Both the position numbers and the translations under genes were made by a program. Below the pieces are notes generated by a model. The model was not told the origin of the DNA. It saw only the letters and a program-made list of their open reading frames with translations, and did not search any database. DNA of 40,590 nucleotides from an uncultured Lachnospiraceae bacterium (GTDB lineage: Bacteria; Bacillota; Clostridia; Lachnospirales; Lachnospiraceae): positions 1-40,590 of the forward strand of contig CAJTRL010000032.1 in assembly GCA_910578715.1 (NCBI GenBank), given 5' to 3'. Below are positions 1-6,775 of the stretch, one piece after another (the stretch's first letter is position 1; each line of letters starts with the position of its first letter).

Positions 1-34
1 GTTCATCCTGAGCCAGGATCAAACTCTCGAATTA
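1..34 (-). rRNA. 16S ribosomal RNA, 5' end only
   Basis: The reverse complement carries the universal 16S 5' segment (GAGTTTGATCCTGGCTCAG). Aligning it with E. coli positions 9-27 places the mature 5' end near position 34. The gene runs leftward out of the window, so only its first bases are here. The exact processed end is an estimate. Confidence 0.95.
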
Positions 35-225
35 ATTCTTTTTCCGTCTGATTCCGGACCAAAACCGCTTGGCTTTTGTTCCGTTTACTGTTCGTTCTTT
101 GTCCGTTCTTTTTTTCTGAAATTCTTCTGAATTTTCAGGGTTGCATTACTGTTCATTTGTCAAGGTGCTGTGCTCAGGTTTTCGCCTGTGCGTTCATGCT
201 GCTGTTTTCCTCAGCAACGAATTAG
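35..225 (-). other. rRNA operon leader (pre-16S 5' spacer)
   Basis: This stretch lies between the proximal rrn promoter and the mature 16S start and contains no ORF of note. On the minus strand an AGCACCTTGACAAATGAAC segment near 154-172 resembles the boxA-like antitermination segments of clostridial rRNA leaders. That reading is by resemblance only. Confidence 0.6.
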
Positions 226-254
226 AGTATATCATCATAAAATTACAATGTCAA
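226..254 (-). promoter_or_regulatory. rrn promoter P2 (proximal)
   Basis: A consensus -35 TTGACA (249-254) is separated by exactly 17 bp from a -10 TATACT (226-231), read on the minus strand toward 16S. It lies in a very AT-rich stretch, as is usual for rRNA promoters. Confidence 0.9.
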
Positions 255-311
255 CAGAAATTTTCACAAATTTCCCAAATTTTTTAAAATATGTTGAAAA
301 GGCACATTTTT

Positions 312-340
312 ATTATAACATTCCTTTATTGTAATGTCAG
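312..340 (-). promoter_or_regulatory. rrn promoter P1 (distal, candidate)
   Basis: A -35 CTGACA (335-340), 17-bp spacer and -10 TATAAT (312-317) lie 86 bp upstream of P2 in the same orientation, giving a tandem rrn promoter pair. The -35 and half the spacer fall inside the 3' end of the preceding lipoprotein gene. Confidence 0.65.
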
Positions 341-1045
341 TGTTGCACTATCGGAATCGCTCCGCAAAACAATGGACAGGCTTTCTACATTGGTTCCGTC
401 AGGCACCTCAATGACAGCTGCCAGCTCCACCGGCCCTTCTGGCCCAACGCTTCCATGAAAAGTCTGTAAATCATTTAACAGCATAGTAGAAAGGGCGCTC
501 TTTGGAGACTCTCCATTTACAGAGACTCTGACTTTCGTCCCGTAATTCATCATATTGAGTTCCGTTTCAACGCCGTTTTGACTGACTGCCTGAAATTTCA
601 GCACGAGCAGTTTCATGCCGTCCGTAGCTTCCATTGCAAAAGCCAGTGTCTCGCTGTCTTCCGCTATCTCAGGATATTCATCCCGCAGTTCATATCCCGC
701 ATACTGAAAAGCGATTCCTTCTATATTATAAAATTCTTCAATCGTAGAAGCCTGCTGCTCTTCTTCCGCCATATCGACTACCGGAGTATCCACAATGACA
801 TCTTCTTCCATATCAGGGCTTTCTTCCGGAAGCACTTCCTCCGGCTCCGGCTCCGCTGTCTCTTCCTCATAATCCGCAAGGTCTACGAGATGATTACTGT
901 AATATTTGTCATACTTTAACAACAGCCCGACCGCATATTCGGTAATGATTTCGTTTTCCTCTTCCGTCAGTTCTACCGTTTGTCCACATCCTGTTAAAAT
1001 ACAGGCAATACTCAAACCACATAACAATATTTTTATCTTTTTCAC
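326..1045 (-). CDS. Lipoprotein of unknown function
   Basis: 239 residues. The N-terminus is a lipoprotein signal: a KKIK cluster, a short hydrophobic stretch and the lipobox LTGC with the lipidated Cys near residue 20. An acidic, Pro/Glu-rich linker (about 60-100) follows, then a C-terminal domain of about 135 residues with alternating hydrophobic strands that looks like an extracellular beta-sandwich. I do not recognise a named family. The start is a GTG preceded by AGGAG at 11 nt. It is the last gene of the operon response regulator / small ORF / histidine kinase / lipoprotein, 56 bp after the kinase, so it may be an output or sensory partner of that system. No clear terminator separates it from the rRNA promoters, which overlap its end. 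Confidence 0.8.
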   Translation of the reverse strand: MKKIKILLCGLSIACILTGCGQTVELTEEENEIITEYAVGLLLKYDKYYSNHLVDLADYEEETAEPEPEEVLPEESPDMEEDVIVDTPVVDMAEEEQQASTIEEFYNIEGIAFQYAGYELRDEYPEIAEDSETLAFAMEATDGMKLLVLKFQAVSQNGVETELNMMNYGTKVRVSVNGESPKSALSTMLLNDLQTFHGSVGPEGPVELAAVIEVPDGTNVESLSIVLRSDSDSATLTLQ

Positions 1046-1101
1046 CGGAACTCATTCTCCTATATTCATAGTTTCCTGTACATTATACTCTAAAATCTGT
1101 C

Positions 1102-2628
1102 TTATGACAAATTATTTATTTCAGAATTGCTCTCAAAATGTAACAGTTCAGACCGGGGCGATGCAGGCTCAAGTTCATACCAAAATTCTACGCCATTGTC
1201 ATAATTCCGGACTCCATAACCCTGATTCATGGATTCCATGATTGCCTTGACAATGGACAGTCCGATTCCGCTTCCGCCATATTCCCGGGTTCTTGCCTTA
1301 TCCACTTTATAAAATTTTTCCCATAAATGTGCCAGACTTTCCTCCGGTATCGGATTTCCGGTATTGAAAACAGACACGCGGACTTTATTTTTCTCTATCT
1401 GTATTCTGACATCGATAATCTTTTCGTACAGGGCATAATTAATGGCATTGGTGAAATAATTCATAAAAACTTCTTCCGTCTTAAATTCATCAGCCCATAC
1501 ATAAATCGGCGGATAATTTTCCATGCGGACAGAGATATCCTTCTGCTTTGTCAGAATTTCCGACGACTGGATATAGTTGCGTATCAGCGCCACAATATCA
1601 AACCGTTCCATCGCAATCGCTTCATTGCCGGACTCAAGCTGGTTGAGCGTCAGAAGTTTTTTCACCATCGTGTTCATTTTGGCGGCTTCATCCATAATGA
1701 CATCACAGTAAAATTCTCTGCTTTCCACGTCGTCGTTTATTCCTTCTTTTAATCCTTCCGCATAGCCCTGAATCAGCGCGATTGGCGTTTTTAATTCATG
1801 AGAGACATTGGAGAGAAATTCCCTCCGCATCTCATCAACTTTATTTTTTCTCTCAATATCTCTCTGAAGTTCGTTATTTGCACTTTTCAGCTCGGATATC
1901 GTCTTTTCCAGAATCTCCGACAGTTCATTGATGTTGTGCCCGAGCAGCGCAATTTCCGTTCTGCTTTTGCCGCTGTACTTTGCCTCAAAATCAAGATGCA
2001 GCATCCGTTCGGATATCTGTGTCAGTTCCATTATCGGTTTTGCAATTTTGCCGGATACCCACAACGCGACCAATGCGCTTAATGCCGCCGCAAAAATACC
2101 GACATACGCCAGAAATCGATTGGCAAGTTTCACGCTCTCTTTGATGCTTTCCAAAGGATTTCTAAATAAAAAAAGGTTCCCGTTATCCAGTACCCCCCAC
2201 ATTTCAATAAATTCCGTTTTGGTCCAGTCGTCCAGCATGATGCTGATTTCATAACTGTCTCCCTTTTCCAGCAGGCGCACATTCGGGCCGTTCCCGGAGC
2301 CAAAAATGTTTTTCAATAATTCTTTGCTCAATATTTCATAATCATTGGCCGACGTTTTCAACGTCTGTGTTTCCGCATCCAGAACGATAAAGCTGATGTT
2401 GTACTTTCCGATGATTTTCTGAAACTCAATGTCAAATTCCTCCGTATTAAACTTTCCTTCATTGGAAACTGTATTGATGTAATGATAGGCATACATCAGC
2501 ACATTCTGTTTGTTGTTCAGATAATAATTTTCCAGAAGCGTATTGTTTATGAACCAGCAGAGCAGTATCGTTCCCATAATCAGAAGACAGATAACGCCCA
2601 CAAATTGTTTCTTAATCGAGTATTTCAT
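1102..2628 (-). CDS. Sensor histidine kinase (HAMP-HisKA-HATPase)
   Basis: A membrane histidine kinase that should autophosphorylate and pass phosphate to the response regulator encoded just upstream. It has two membrane segments (about 8-28 and 172-192) flanking an extracellular sensor region of about 140 residues, then HAMP (about 195-247). The phospho-acceptor H277 lies in FLSNVSHELKTPI. The ATPase domain shows an N-box-like NYFTNAINYA and the G-box GGSGIGLSIVKAI. The chosen ATG forms an ATGA overlap with the stop of the small ORF before it, the classic sign of translational coupling. A GTG four codons upstream is the alternative. The sensed signal is not evident. The lipoprotein gene follows 56 bp later. 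Confidence 0.93.
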   Translation of the reverse strand: MKYSIKKQFVGVICLLIMGTILLCWFINNTLLENYYLNNKQNVLMYAYHYINTVSNEGKFNTEEFDIEFQKIIGKYNISFIVLDAETQTLKTSANDYEILSKELLKNIFGSGNGPNVRLLEKGDSYEISIMLDDWTKTEFIEMWGVLDNGNLFLFRNPLESIKESVKLANRFLAYVGIFAAALSALVALWVSGKIAKPIMELTQISERMLHLDFEAKYSGKSRTEIALLGHNINELSEILEKTISELKSANNELQRDIERKNKVDEMRREFLSNVSHELKTPIALIQGYAEGLKEGINDDVESREFYCDVIMDEAAKMNTMVKKLLTLNQLESGNEAIAMERFDIVALIRNYIQSSEILTKQKDISVRMENYPPIYVWADEFKTEEVFMNYFTNAINYALYEKIIDVRIQIEKNKVRVSVFNTGNPIPEESLAHLWEKFYKVDKARTREYGGSGIGLSIVKAIMESMNQGYGVRNYDNGVEFWYELEPASPRSELLHFESNSEINNLS

Positions 2629-2870
2629 GGCCGGCCGCACCCATCTGTCCGCTCTCCCGGACCTCCGCTTTCATCTTCCAGCACGTCAAAAGCACAGCCC
2701 CTCGCCCAGGGACTGCCAATATCACAACGGCCGTGGTGATACTGTCTTCTGCTTTCTCCTTCCGCCATCTCATCGGATGTGTCAATTTTTAATCTGCTTT
2801 CACCGGACGCCGCAAAACCGTCCAGCATTTCGATAATCTTTTCTAATTCCAAATTTTCAGTCTGCTTCAA
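2625..2870 (-). CDS. Small protein bridging response regulator and kinase genes
   Basis: An ORF of up to 81 residues squeezed between the regulator and the kinase. Its proposed TTG start overlaps the regulator's 3' end by 14 nt and its stop overlaps the kinase ATG as ATGA. The N-terminal part reads as a plausible amphipathic helix (LELEKIIEMLDGF). The C-terminal part has a compact Cys/His/Trp-containing stretch (YHHGRCDIGSPWARG) followed by an acidic tail. The start is uncertain: TTG at 2870, TTG at 2852 or ATG at 2828 are all in frame and none has a strong Shine-Dalgarno. I do not recognise the family. The tight double overlap makes it likely to be translated and linked to the two-component system. 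Confidence 0.6.
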   Translation of the reverse strand: MKQTENLELEKIIEMLDGFAASGESRLKIDTSDEMAEGESRRQYHHGRCDIGSPWARGCAFDVLEDESGGPGERTDGCGRP

Positions 2871-3534
2871 ATTTGTACCCCATTCCCCAAATCGTTTTAA
2901 TCAGTTCACCCTTTTCACCCATTTTGCTGCGCAGCTTTTTCACATGGGTGTCTATGGTTCTGGCATCGCCAAAATAGTCATAATTCCAGACGCTGTTCAG
3001 GATTTTTTCCCTGGAAAGGGCGATTCCCCGGTTTTCCATAAAATAGGACAACAATTCAAATTCCTTGTAGCTTAATTCCACCGGTTTACCGTCCACCGTA
3101 ACGATATGCGCCGTTTTATCCAGCACAATGCCGGCCGCTTCCAGCGTTCCCTCCGCATGAAGCTGACTGGTGCGGCGCAAAATGGCTTCCACCCGCGCGA
3201 CTAAAATTTTGGGGCTGAAAGGCTTGGAAATATATTCGTCCACACCGAGTTCAAAGCCCTGTAATTCATCCCGTTCATCCGCCCTCGCCGTCAGCATGAT
3301 AATCGGCACTTTGGAGTAAGAACGAATTTCCTTACAGACCTGCCACCCGTCCATTTTGGGCATCATAACATCGAGGATAACCAACGCGATATCGCTTTGC
3401 TCAAAAAAAATATCCAGCGCCTGGCTGCCGTCTTCCGCCTCCAGAACGTCATAATTGCTTTTGATGAGAAAATCTCTGACCAGCTTCCGCATACGGCTCT
3501 CATCGTCCACTACCAGTATTTTCAATTTTTCCAT
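2857..3534 (-). CDS. OmpR/PhoB-family response regulator
   Basis: 225 residues with an N-terminal receiver domain: acidic pocket D10/D11, phospho-acceptor D55 in LVILDVMMP, T82 and K104 in SKPF. The C-terminal winged helix (about 130-223) has the family's usual TIDTHVKKLRSKM recognition-helix pattern and the WGMGYKFE ending. It heads the operon with the small ORF and kinase downstream and is presumably phosphorylated by that kinase. A Shine-Dalgarno (GGCGGG) lies about 9 nt before the ATG. The target genes cannot be read from the sequence; autoregulation of this operon is plausible. Confidence 0.95.
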   Translation of the reverse strand: MEKLKILVVDDESRMRKLVRDFLIKSNYDVLEAEDGSQALDIFFEQSDIALVILDVMMPKMDGWQVCKEIRSYSKVPIIMLTARADERDELQGFELGVDEYISKPFSPKILVARVEAILRRTSQLHAEGTLEAAGIVLDKTAHIVTVDGKPVELSYKEFELLSYFMENRGIALSREKILNSVWNYDYFGDARTIDTHVKKLRSKMGEKGELIKTIWGMGYKFEAD

Positions 3535-3601
3535 ATTGCAAATCCCGCCTTTTCCAATTCTGTCATGGCATCACGGCATCCGTCCGTTCCGTATTAGAAT
3601 C

Positions 3602-3607
3602 AGTATA
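3602..3607 (-). promoter_or_regulatory. -10 element of the two-component operon
   Basis: TATACT on the minus strand about 70 bp before the regulator start. No good -35 sits 17 bp upstream, only an AT-rich stretch containing TTTTAACA, which would suit an activator-dependent promoter. Candidate only. Confidence 0.4.
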
Positions 3608-3650
3608 CCCCATAAATATGTTAAAATTGTGACGAAACGGAAATATATTT

Positions 3651-4223
3651 TTAATTTTCGTCCTTTATTCCGGCCTTTCGCTCTTCTTCGCGCACTGCCT
3701 GTTCCCGCTGCATCAGCTCCTGCTCCCATTCCGAATATTCATTGACAATAGCCCTTCTGTAATTGATGATATTCGGCGAATCACTTTTTAAGGAAATTGC
3801 AAACATGGAGGCGATGACAATGACCATCAGCACATTCAGGCATACAGATGTGATAAATCTTCCTTTGTACTCCGGCTGTCTGGCCGCGATGCTCTTCCGT
3901 ATGGAACTGTTCGCCTCTGTCTTATTGGTAAAGGTCATATAAAGCGGAATCGGTTTGATTTTATCTTCCGGCACGCCGCACCGTTTCAGATGTTCCTGTA
4001 CCGTCAGCAGATAGGCAAACCCTATCGGCGTCTGCAATACTCTCGTTTCCAGCGCCCGATGATAAAGCAAAAGAGCATTCTGGGGTTTCCGGTAATCCAT
4101 ATTATTTTCCAGATTTTTGATTCTTTTTATATCCTGTCTTGCCGTTTCCGCATCCGCCAATGTTGCAAAATGATATCCTTCTACAACCAAATCATCCTTC
4201 GTTTCCATCAGATTAATAACCAT
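3651..4223 (-). CDS. Hypothetical protein with one C-terminal membrane segment
   Basis: 190 residues from the ATG at 4223 (an in-frame ATG at 4208 is equally possible). The N-terminal two thirds look soluble and helical (LADAETARQDIKRIKNLEN, LLTVQEHLKRC). One membrane segment (about FITSVCLNVLMVIVIASMF) follows, then a charged Glu/Arg-rich tail. I do not recognise a family. The ATG and its upstream 5' region lie in a 36-bp element that occurs again at the start of the thioesterase gene near 38.2 kb. The open frame runs upstream of the ATG to 4283, but there is no ribosome-binding reason to use that. A terminator upstream separates it from the SH3-protein operon. Confidence 0.75.
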   Translation of the reverse strand: MVINLMETKDDLVVEGYHFATLADAETARQDIKRIKNLENNMDYRKPQNALLLYHRALETRVLQTPIGFAYLLTVQEHLKRCGVPEDKIKPIPLYMTFTNKTEANSSIRKSIAARQPEYKGRFITSVCLNVLMVIVIASMFAISLKSDSPNIINYRRAIVNEYSEWEQELMQREQAVREEERKAGIKDEN

Positions 4224-4249
4224 GCCTTTCTCTCTATCCGCGATATTTG
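4214..4249 (-). repeat. Copy A of a shared 36-bp start-region element
   Basis: 35 of 36 bases match 38158-38193 (single mismatch at 4236 versus 38180), and both copies sit in the same orientation over the start codon of the downstream gene. It contains an AGAGAGAAAGGC purine stretch just before ATGGTTATTA. It may be a shared leader or ribosome-binding module. Confidence 0.8.
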
Positions 4250-4300
4250 AGCCTTTACTTGACTTCTTTTCCAATTTTAGCAAGATTCAGGGCGCATTGC

Positions 4301-4333
4301 AATATAAAAGGCATAGTCCAATCTGACTATGCC
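4301..4333 (-). terminator. Rho-independent terminator after the SH3 protein gene
   Basis: A perfect 9-bp stem (GGCATAGTC / GACTATGCC) with a 6-nt loop is followed on the minus strand by CTTTTATATT. It ends the two-gene operon 6524-4341. Confidence 0.85.
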
Positions 4334-4340
4334 CCGGATA

Positions 4341-5069
4341 TCAGTCCAGATTCTCGATTTTCAGTTCCCGGTTCTTCCGCGTCCCAAGTCTGTGCTTTCC
4401 TGACCCACGACTGTCCTTTTTCCCGATTTCAGGCCCTTTTCCTTTAAAATTGCTTTTCCTGGTTTCCTCAGCGTTTCCTCCCCCGTCTTCTTCACCATCG
4501 TTTTTATTCGACCTGACTGCTGAAAAAATGCCGACTCCGAAAATTCCGGCTACCAGGAAGATGATAACGGCTCCCCATATTTTGGAACGTCTCGCATCTG
4601 CCCTGTATTTTTCCACCACTTCCATGACAAATTTTGTTTCGGCTTCATTGGCCGCCATTTCAGCGTCCAGTCCCTCAATATCTATCTCCTGTACAACCAG
4701 CCCGCTTTTTTCCACATACCCTTCCATATCCTGATACTGCACATAATACCATCCGTTCTCCGTCTCACCCGTTACGAATATCAGGCTGTCTTTTTCAAAG
4801 GTCATCAGTGTTTCGGCGGATTTCTCGGGTTTTTCTTTCATGGCGATGGCCTCTTCCGCTTTCATAACCATGCCGTTTCTTTGTCCCGTTTCTTCCGCTT
4901 CCTCATTTCTTTGTGCTGTCTCATCTTCCTGTACCGCCTCGGCTTTCTGAGCCGCTCCGTCCTCCTGGGCGGCTTCGGCCGTCATTGCATAAGGCCCCGC
5001 GCTTATCAGAGCGCCGGACAGAATCCAGGCCGCCAGCAGTTTTCCAATTTGTTTTTTTCCCTTTTTCAT
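4341..5069 (-). CDS. SH3b-domain membrane protein
   Basis: 242 residues. An N-terminal signal peptide (KKGKKQIGKLLAAWILSGAL, likely cut after AEA) is followed by a Gln/Glu/Ala-rich low-complexity stretch. A bacterial SH3-like domain (about 66-125) shows the typical pattern LMTFEKDSLIFVTGETENGW-YYVQY-GYVEKSGL. A helical segment leads into a single membrane helix (about 163-184) and a highly basic cytoplasmic tail. Such domains usually bind cell-wall peptides. Taken with the upstream polytopic membrane protein, a role in envelope assembly is plausible but unproven. It starts 27 bp after the upstream gene (AAGGGAA before ATG) and is closed by a good terminator. Confidence 0.82.
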   Translation of the reverse strand: MKKGKKQIGKLLAAWILSGALISAGPYAMTAEAAQEDGAAQKAEAVQEDETAQRNEEAEETGQRNGMVMKAEEAIAMKEKPEKSAETLMTFEKDSLIFVTGETENGWYYVQYQDMEGYVEKSGLVVQEIDIEGLDAEMAANEAETKFVMEVVEKYRADARRSKIWGAVIIFLVAGIFGVGIFSAVRSNKNDGEEDGGGNAEETRKSNFKGKGPEIGKKDSRGSGKHRLGTRKNRELKIENLD

Positions 5070-5096
5070 ATCAATTCCCTTGCCTTTCTCCCAAAC

Positions 5097-6524
5097 TTAC
5101 TCTATTTTCCTTTCCGGTCCTTTTTCTTCCAGACATTTTCCCTCCAGTTCTTTTCCGTCCTGCCGCCGCAGTGTTTCTCCCCGGATTCTGATACTGACCA
5201 TTCTACTTTTTTCTTCCCTGTAAAATGCCGCAAACAGGAGCAGTACAAAATAAACTGTCAGCGTATTGGCCGCCGGTCTGTAAAACAACAGCTGTATCAT
5301 GAAAAAAATCGTAATCAGAATCAGCCCTCCGGTCAGGGGCCTGTCCATCCCATAATTTCGCCGCATTCTGCTCATTAACAGAACCAAAAACATAACAATG
5401 AAAATTCCGGCAATAACCCCCGTCTCCTGAAAACAGGCATAAAACCCGCTCTCCGACTGTTTTACCGCCTCCACAAGCGGCAGCGCAAAACTTTTCCATA
5501 TCTTGTCCGGCATTTTTTCTCCCAGCGCCGTCCACCTGTCCGCACCAAAAACGATACCTGTAAAAAAAATACCGCCCACCATGAAAAGATACTTATAAGT
5601 GCGTCTCATCTTCCGCATGACGAGCCGCTCCAAATCTATTCCTTCCGGAATTTTTTCCCAATAATGAAAAAAAAGAATTCCGCCGCTGGCCAGCAGCAAA
5701 TCCAGATAGACGCTGTGCTCCAATGAAAAGGCAATATCTGTCACAAATATTCCGGTATAATTCGTCAGAAGGCTCATGTTACTCAATAGAAACCCGAACA
5801 GAAAAAGCATCTGCATATCTTTTTTCACCAGCCGCGCTGTCGGCCGGAGCAGAACCGGTACCGCCAGAAAATAAAACGCCATCAGCCAAAGGCTTATGGT
5901 ATTTCGGTTCAGGGCCAGTGCCAGAAAGCTCACTGCGGATACCGCAAAATAAAACAGGGAACGCAGTCTGTCCTTACAGGTACAATACTGATAAACGCCA
6001 ACCATACAGACAAGCAGAAAACAGGCTGCGGCCGCTCCCGCATCTTTTAAAACCAGTTCCCCGTATTTCCAATACGCCGCTCCCGTCACATGAGCATACA
6101 AAAAGAGCGTTTCAAACAAAAGACCGCCGTATAAAATCATATCAAAATAATTCTGCCGGAACTTCATCCCGGAAGATATCAGCAGATAAAGCGCCGCAAA
6201 TGCAAGTGCCTCTGCATTTCCAGAAAAATCAATTTCTCCTTTATCCGGGTCCCGAAACAGCTTGCCAATCATTGCCGCCACTTCGTAACCTATGGCAAAA
6301 AGCACCATCAGGTCTGTCCGGTACCGGACCGGCAAAAAAGATATCCCCGCGCCTTTATTCAGAAAAAATCCCGCCGCAGCCCATCCCAGAGCCGCCAGCA
6401 GAAGCAAAAGGCTGTAAACCGGAAAATCGGCGGCTTTCAGGTCTTTGGTCAGAAGCATGGACAGCAAAAGCAGAAAAAAAAGAATTTTCTCAGAAATTTC
6501 CACATATGAAATCTTAATCGACAT
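5097..6524 (-). CDS. Polytopic membrane protein, possibly O-antigen-ligase/polymerase-like
   Basis: 475 residues with about ten to twelve hydrophobic segments and a basic, Glu/Lys-rich cytoplasmic C-terminus of about 45 residues. A long loop before the last helices (about residues 330-360) carries a partly amphipathic segment, the layout seen in Wzy/WaaL-type enzymes, but I see no diagnostic motif and the assignment is only a structural impression. The start is well supported by GGAAGG 5 nt before ATG. It is first in a two-gene operon with the SH3b membrane protein, which would fit a surface-polymer or wall-assembly role. Confidence 0.75.
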   Translation of the reverse strand: MSIKISYVEISEKILFFLLLLSMLLTKDLKAADFPVYSLLLLLAALGWAAAGFFLNKGAGISFLPVRYRTDLMVLFAIGYEVAAMIGKLFRDPDKGEIDFSGNAEALAFAALYLLISSGMKFRQNYFDMILYGGLLFETLFLYAHVTGAAYWKYGELVLKDAGAAAACFLLVCMVGVYQYCTCKDRLRSLFYFAVSAVSFLALALNRNTISLWLMAFYFLAVPVLLRPTARLVKKDMQMLFLFGFLLSNMSLLTNYTGIFVTDIAFSLEHSVYLDLLLASGGILFFHYWEKIPEGIDLERLVMRKMRRTYKYLFMVGGIFFTGIVFGADRWTALGEKMPDKIWKSFALPLVEAVKQSESGFYACFQETGVIAGIFIVMFLVLLMSRMRRNYGMDRPLTGGLILITIFFMIQLLFYRPAANTLTVYFVLLLFAAFYREEKSRMVSIRIRGETLRRQDGKELEGKCLEEKGPERKIE

Positions 6525-6709
6525 TTCTCCCTTCCTTTCCGGTTTGTTTTGTCCATTTTTAATAGCATTTTATATAAAAACACTTTTACAAATATACTTT
6601 TAACTCTTTTTGTATATCTACAATAGCATATCACAAACAATTTTGAATTGCACGCATTATTTTTCGGTGAAAATATCCGTGCAAAATATCCGGTACAAAA
6701 TTGATGCAC
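6525..6709 (-). promoter_or_regulatory. AT-rich upstream region of the 6524-4341 operon
   Basis: There is no ORF here. On the minus strand several overlapping sigma-A-like hexamers occur (for example TTGTTT then TATACA with 18 bp between), but none stands out enough to name a single promoter. Confidence 0.4.
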
Positions 6710-6747
6710 AAAAAAAGACATCCCCCGAAATCTTTCGGGGAATGTCC
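6710..6747 (-). terminator. Rho-independent terminator after chemoreceptor 1
   Basis: The GGACATTCCCCGAAA / TTTCGGGGGATGTC hairpin has a 2-4 nt loop and is followed by seven Ts on the minus strand. It lies 28 bp after the stop of the chemoreceptor gene. Confidence 0.9.
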
Positions 6748-6775
6748 TCTGATAAACGCACTAAAATCTATTGTT

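Noticed and set aside
5723..6517. 264-codon open frame on the plus strand
   Set aside because: It is antisense to the polytopic membrane protein, with Pro/Ser/Arg-rich shadow composition.
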